From: VAXT01 sp963698015
Lineage (GTDB): Bacteria; Actinomycetota; Thermoleophilia; Gaiellales; Gaiellaceae
DNA: 64,000 nucleotides
Reading direction: 5' to 3'
NCBI GenBank assembly: GCA_963698015.1
Contig: OY969109.1
Span: 372,001-436,000 of the forward strand
Under the pieces are notes generated by a model, which saw nothing but the letters and a program-made list of their open reading frames with translations, did no database searches and was not told the DNA's origin. Each line of letters begins with the position of its first letter. Position 1 is the first letter of the stretch. This document shows, piece after piece, positions 60,405 through 64,000 of the stretch. The position numbers and the translations under genes were made by a program.

Positions 60405-61364
60405 ATGCAGGGAGCACAGCTCGGGAAGACCGAGCTCGGTTCGACCGGGATGGAGATCACGCGTGTCGGCTTCGGCGCCTGGGCGGTCGGCGGCGGCGGC
60501 TTCGAATGGAGCTGGGGCGCCCAGGAGGACGAGGACTCGATCGCCGCGATCCACCACGCACTCGAGCTCGGCGTGAACTGGATCGACACCGCGGCCCAAT
60601 ACGGCTTCGGCCACTCGGAGGAGGTCGTCGGCCGGGCGATCGCCGCCCTCGACGAGCGGCCTCGCATCTTCACCAAGGGTGGACAACCCGAGGGACCGGG
60701 CGGCGCGACGCTCCACGACCTGACCCGCGACTCGCTCAGGCGCGAGCTCGAAGCGAGCCTCGCGCGCCTGGGCCTGGAGACCGTCGACCTCTACCAGATC
60801 CACTGGCCGATCCCCGACGAGCAGATCGAGGAAGGCTGGGCCGCGCTCGTCGAGTTCCGCGACGAGGGCCTCACGCGTCACATCGGCGTCTCGAACTTCA
60901 GCGTCGAGCAGCTCCGCCGGGTCCAGCAGATCGCCGCTGTCGAGACGCTTCAGCCGCCTTACTCGCTGGTCGCACGCGAGGTGGAAGACGAGATCCTGCC
61001 CTTCGTCGAGCGCGAAGGGATCGGCGTGATCGTCTACTCGCCCATGGGCTCGGGCCTGTTGAGCGGCGCGATGACCCGTGAGCGGATCGACACGCTTCCC
61101 GACGACGACTGGCGCAAGCGGAGCCCGGAGTTCCGCGATCCACGGCTCGCCGAGAACCTGGCCCGGGTCGAGCGCCTTCGGATCGTCGCCGAGCGCCACG
61201 GCGTGACTCCCGGCGCGGTCGCAGTCGCGTGGGCGCTTCGCCACCCCGCCGTCGACGGAGCCATCGTCGGCTATCGGCGGCCTGACCAGGTCGACCCGAT
61301 CGTGGTCGCGGCGAATCTCGACCTCAGCGACGAGGACGTCGCGGAGATCGAGGGGTCAGCGTGA
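60405..61364 (+). CDS. Aldo/keto reductase (AKR11-like)
   Basis: 319 aa. ELGSTGMEITRVGFGAWAVG at the N-terminus, NWIDTAAQYGFGHSEEVVG with catalytic Asp and Tyr, Lys in IFTKGGQ, His in LYQIHWPIPDEQ, LTRHIGVSNFSVEQL, and AIVGYRRPDQVDPI for NADPH binding. Complete, unlike the 38840 reductase. Its 3' end overlaps the convergent hydrolase gene by nine bases. Confidence 0.9.
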   Translation: MQGAQLGKTELGSTGMEITRVGFGAWAVGGGGFEWSWGAQEDEDSIAAIHHALELGVNWIDTAAQYGFGHSEEVVGRAIAALDERPRIFTKGGQPEGPGGATLHDLTRDSLRRELEASLARLGLETVDLYQIHWPIPDEQIEEGWAALVEFRDEGLTRHIGVSNFSVEQLRRVQQIAAVETLQPPYSLVAREVEDEILPFVEREGIGVIVYSPMGSGLLSGAMTRERIDTLPDDDWRKRSPEFRDPRLAENLARVERLRIVAERHGVTPGAVAVAWALRHPAVDGAIVGYRRPDQVDPIVVAANLDLSDEDVAEIEGSA

Positions 61365-62006
61365 CAGCACCGCCCTGAGCAGCTCCGGGTGCGTGATCGG
61401 CCAGATGTGACCCTCGGGCGCGTCGACCTCCCGGTACTCGGCACCGATCAGCGCCGCGAGCTCGCGGCAGTGGGAAGTCGGGGTCATCGTGTCGGTCGTG
61501 CAGCCCACGACGGTGCATGGGACCGGATTCGCGCGAAACGGCTCGAGCTCGGGCCGAAGGTCGAGCTGGTGCACGAAGCGGCCGAGCCGCAACGCGCTCC
61601 TCGGCGCGAGCCCGGCCCGGACGATCGAACGTCCCACCTGGGCGAGCGGGAAGCGGCCGGTCACGACCTGACGGGCCCATGTGACCAGGCTCGACGGGAT
61701 CGGCTTCGTGAGCGGAAGACCCGCGGGCGAGAGCAGAATCAGCCGCTCGAAGCGGCCGGGACGGTCGATCGCCGCGAGCAGCGAGAGCGCCGCACCCATC
61801 GAGTGACCCGCGAGCGCGACGGGCCCGCGACTGGCGATTTCCTCGGCGAGCCAGGCTCGGTACGCGGATAATTCGCCGCCGGTCTTCCTGAAGGACGGCA
61901 GCTCGAGCGCGTGCCACCCCTCCGGCAGCCCAGGAACGTACAGGCGCGCGGGCGCACCCCAGCCCGGTATGAAGAGAGATCGCTTGGACACCGATGAGTT
62001 CGCCAC
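61356..62006 (-). CDS. Alpha/beta hydrolase
   Basis: 216 aa. SLFIPGWGAPARLYVPGLPE (oxyanion region), nucleophile elbow LAGHSMGAALSLL, catalytic Asp in VVGCTTDTMTP and His in EGHIWPITHPELL. Short lid (LPLTKPIPSSLVTWARQVVT). Ester or thioester hydrolase of unknown substrate. ATG at 62006. Confidence 0.85.
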   Translation of the reverse strand: MANSSVSKRSLFIPGWGAPARLYVPGLPEGWHALELPSFRKTGGELSAYRAWLAEEIASRGPVALAGHSMGAALSLLAAIDRPGRFERLILLSPAGLPLTKPIPSSLVTWARQVVTGRFPLAQVGRSIVRAGLAPRSALRLGRFVHQLDLRPELEPFRANPVPCTVVGCTTDTMTPTSHCRELAALIGAEYREVDAPEGHIWPITHPELLRAVLSR

Positions 62007-62050
62007 TCGACGCTGGTCTTAGCTCAGACCCCACCGGAAGGAGAGCAGAG

Positions 62051-62620
62051 ATGGGCAAGCTGGTCGTCACAGAGTTCGTTTCGGTCGACGGGGTCTTCGA
62101 GGATCCGGGCGGTTCCGAGGACTTCGAGCACGGGGGCTGGACCTTCGAGTACGACCGCGGAGACGACGGCAATGAGTTCAAGCTCGACGAGCTGATGGGG
62201 GCCGACGTTCAGCTGCTCGGCCGCGTCACCTACGAGGGCTTCGCGGAGGCCTGGCCGTCCCGCGAAGGGGAGTTCGCCGACAAGCTCAACGCCGACCCGA
62301 AGTACGTCGTGTCGAACACGCTCGAGAATCCGGGGTGGCAGAACACGACGGTCATCTCCGGCGACGTCGTCGGCGGGCTCGAGAAGCTGAAGGACGAGAC
62401 CGAGGGCACGATCCTCGTCGCCGGAAGCGGCACGCTCGTGCGCACGTTGCTCGAGAACGACCTCGTCGACGAGCTCCGGCTGATGGTCTTTCCGACGATC
62501 CTCGGCCGCGGCAAGCGCCTCTTCCCTGACGGGATCGACCGCCTCAAGTTCAACCTGACCGAGGTGAGGCCCGTCGGCCCGGACGGCGTCCAGGTCCAGG
62601 TCTACGAGCGCGCAGGCTGA
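62051..62620 (+). CDS. Dihydrofolate reductase-like (RibD C-terminal) protein
   Basis: 189 aa. LVVTEFVSVDGVFEDPGGSE, LMGADVQLLGRVTYEGFAEA, KYVVSNTLENPGWQNTTVIS, TILVAGSGTLVRTLLENDLV, and DELRLMVFPTILGRGKRLFP are typical of the YyaP/RibD_C group. Binds NADPH; acts as a reductase on an unknown substrate and is usually not a housekeeping DHFR. ATG at 62051 follows GGAGAGCAGAG. Confidence 0.9.
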   Translation: MGKLVVTEFVSVDGVFEDPGGSEDFEHGGWTFEYDRGDDGNEFKLDELMGADVQLLGRVTYEGFAEAWPSREGEFADKLNADPKYVVSNTLENPGWQNTTVISGDVVGGLEKLKDETEGTILVAGSGTLVRTLLENDLVDELRLMVFPTILGRGKRLFPDGIDRLKFNLTEVRPVGPDGVQVQVYERAG

Positions 62621-62639
62621 GGAGGCCCGCCCCGCGTCG

Positions 62640-64000
62640 TCAGGACGCCGCGGGCTCCTGGAGGTACTGGCGGACGAAGGCGACCGCCATGCTGCCTTCG
62701 CCGACGGCCGCGGCGACGCGCTTCACGGGGCCGAGGCGGACGTCACCGGCCGCGAAGATCCCGGGCACGCTGGTCTCGAGCAGGTACGGGTCCCGGTCGA
62801 GCGCCCAGCCGCCGGCCGTGGTCACCTCGACGCCCGTCAGGACGTAGCCGTTCGAGTCGAGCGCGATCTCCGGCGGGAGCCACGCGGTCTCCGCGTCCGC
62901 GCCGATGAAGATGAAGACCCCTCCCGTCTCGTGGCGCGTGGTCTCCCCCGTCTCCGAGTTGCGGACGTCGATCGCCTCGATCGACTCGCCCCCGTGCGCG
63001 CCCACGACCTCCGAGTGGAAGAGAGCGCCGATGTTGGGCCGGGTCGCGATCTGGTCGGCGAGGTAGCGGGCCATGCCTTTCTCGAGCGACTCGCCGCGGT
63101 AGACGATCGTCACGCTCCGCGCGTGGGTCGAGAAGAACATCGCCGCCTGCCCGGCGGAGTTGCCCGCTCCGATGATGTGCACGTCGAGCCCGTGCGTGTT
63201 GGGCGCCTCGCTCCTTGCCGCTCCGTACGAGACGCCCTTCCCGGCCAGGCGGTCGAACCCATCGACGGACAGGTGCCGCCACGAGACGCCGCACGCGAGC
63301 ACGATTGCGCGCGCCTGGAGGACGTCGCCGCCATCGAGGAAGACGCTGCGGCTCTCGGCGTCGATCCGCTCGATCGCGCGCGTGACGAGGATCTCCGCGC
63401 CGAGCCTGCGCGCCTGCTGGAGCGCGCGGCTCGCCAGCTCCTCTCCCGAGACACCCGCGGGAAAGCCGAGGTAGTTCTCGATCCGCGACGAGGTGCCGGC
63501 CTGCCCGCCGGGCGCCTCGCGCTCGATCACGATCGTCCCTAGGCGCTCGGAGGCGCTGTGCACGGCCGCCGCCAGCCCGGCCGGGCCGGCACCGACGATC
63601 ACCGTGTCGTACTCCGCAGCGTCGGGCTCGGTGTCGAGCTCGAGCAGCTCCGCGACCCGGCGCAATTGCGGCCGCACGACGGTTTTGCCGCCGACGACAC
63701 GGATCGACGGGCGATCGTCCGCAGGCGGCAGCGGGCCTCCCCACTGCTCGGCCGCGTCGTCGGCATCCGGCTGGAGCCAGGTGAACGTGATCTGGTTACG
63801 GTCGAGGAAGCGCCTCAGGTCGGCGCACGGAGCGTCCCAGCGCTCACCGACGACGATCGCTCTCGGCGGCGGGGGCTCCGCGGCGATGCCCGAGAGCCCG
63901 CCCGGCCCGCTCAGCCGGTTGCCCGCGAGCGCTCCGACGGCCTTGACGAGCCCTGGCTCCTGGGCCGCGATCGAGTGGTAGTCGTGCGGCTCGATGCGCA
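62640..64000 (-). CDS. Thioredoxin-reductase-like flavoprotein lacking CxxC, 5' end outside the window
   Basis: Open from the window edge to the stop at 62640. The visible N-terminal part (AIVVGERWDAPCADLRRFLD, ITFTWLQPD) is the small thioredoxin/receiver-like module fused to TrxR homologues in actinobacteria. The flavoprotein part has FAD motif TVIVGAGPAGLAAAVHSASE, NADPH motif DVHIIGAGNSAGQAAMFFST and GIFAAGDVRLGPVKRVAAAV. The usual redox CxxC is replaced (GKGVSYGAARSEAP), so it cannot act as a classical thioredoxin reductase. Possibly an NADPH-dependent electron donor to another protein. Confidence 0.87.
   Translation of the reverse strand, partial: RIEPHDYHSIAAQEPGLVKAVGALAGNRLSGPGGLSGIAAEPPPPRAIVVGERWDAPCADLRRFLDRNQITFTWLQPDADDAAEQWGGPLPPADDRPSIRVVGGKTVVRPQLRRVAELLELDTEPDAAEYDTVIVGAGPAGLAAAVHSASERLGTIVIEREAPGGQAGTSSRIENYLGFPAGVSGEELASRALQQARRLGAEILVTRAIERIDAESRSVFLDGGDVLQARAIVLACGVSWRHLSVDGFDRLAGKGVSYGAARSEAPNTHGLDVHIIGAGNSAGQAAMFFSTHARSVTIVYRGESLEKGMARYLADQIATRPNIGALFHSEVVGAHGGESIEAIDVRNSETGETTRHETGGVFIFIGADAETAWLPPEIALDSNGYVLTGVEVTTAGGWALDRDPYLLETSVPGIFAAGDVRLGPVKRVAAAVGEGSMAVAFVRQYLQEPAAS

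Overview
The window is GC-rich DNA from an actinobacterium. NucS-type mismatch endonuclease, a PknB-like kinase beside an FHA/winged-helix protein, a DUF1906 lysin and pervasive GTG starts with ATGA/GTGA overlaps all fit Actinomycetota. A deep branch such as Thermoleophilia is my inference; no rRNA or other phylogenetic marker is present to confirm it.

Layout. 1-2.3 kb: lipoprotein (5' end outside), L,D-transpeptidase, adenosine deaminase-like enzyme, then a perfect palindromic repeat pair. 2.4-6.6 kb: MshEN-domain protein with a Pro/Glu-rich repeat region, prepilin peptidase, geranylgeranyl-reductase-like flavoprotein, tRNA-Tyr. 6.7-20.5 kb: a minus-strand block of exported beta-propeller proteins in three transcription units. 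One is a long unit of eight genes joined by start/stop overlaps, including five tandem seven-bladed FG-GAP propellers each ending in a PASTA domain. 20.8-22.9 kb: a divergent pair, an FHA/winged-helix regulator translationally coupled to a membrane Ser/Thr kinase. 25.2-30.2 kb: tRNA-Thr region with a degenerate tRNA half, an intact tRNA and a 47-bp copy of its 3' part enclosing one large cyclase/ATPase gene. 30.3-34.2 kb: divergent sulfatase and radical-SAM sulfatase maturase. 34.3-64 kb: mostly housekeeping and stress genes (oxidoreductases, two divergent lysins, YoaK-like protein, ArsR/SRPBCC pair, nucS, ABC exporter, universal stress protein plus P-type ATPase, DUF2182/DUF1326 pair, glycosyltransferase plus deacetylase, aldo/keto reductases, a flavoprotein running off the end).

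The most interesting unit is 6.7-22.9 kb. A 34-bp element, GATTCCAT-N16-GTCCATGGAT, occurs four times in the same orientation. Three copies lie 33-64 bp before the first gene of each beta-propeller unit, and two lie in the intergenic region shared with the FHA/kinase operon. I propose that the kinase and FHA/winged-helix protein control this set of exported propellers. The PASTA domains, normally on the kinase itself, are here on the secreted partners.

Several genes are out of frame, but every break I could examine is repaired by removing single bases from short G or C runs. These breaks therefore look like sequence errors rather than gene decay, and the genes are reported as frameshifted with that caveat.
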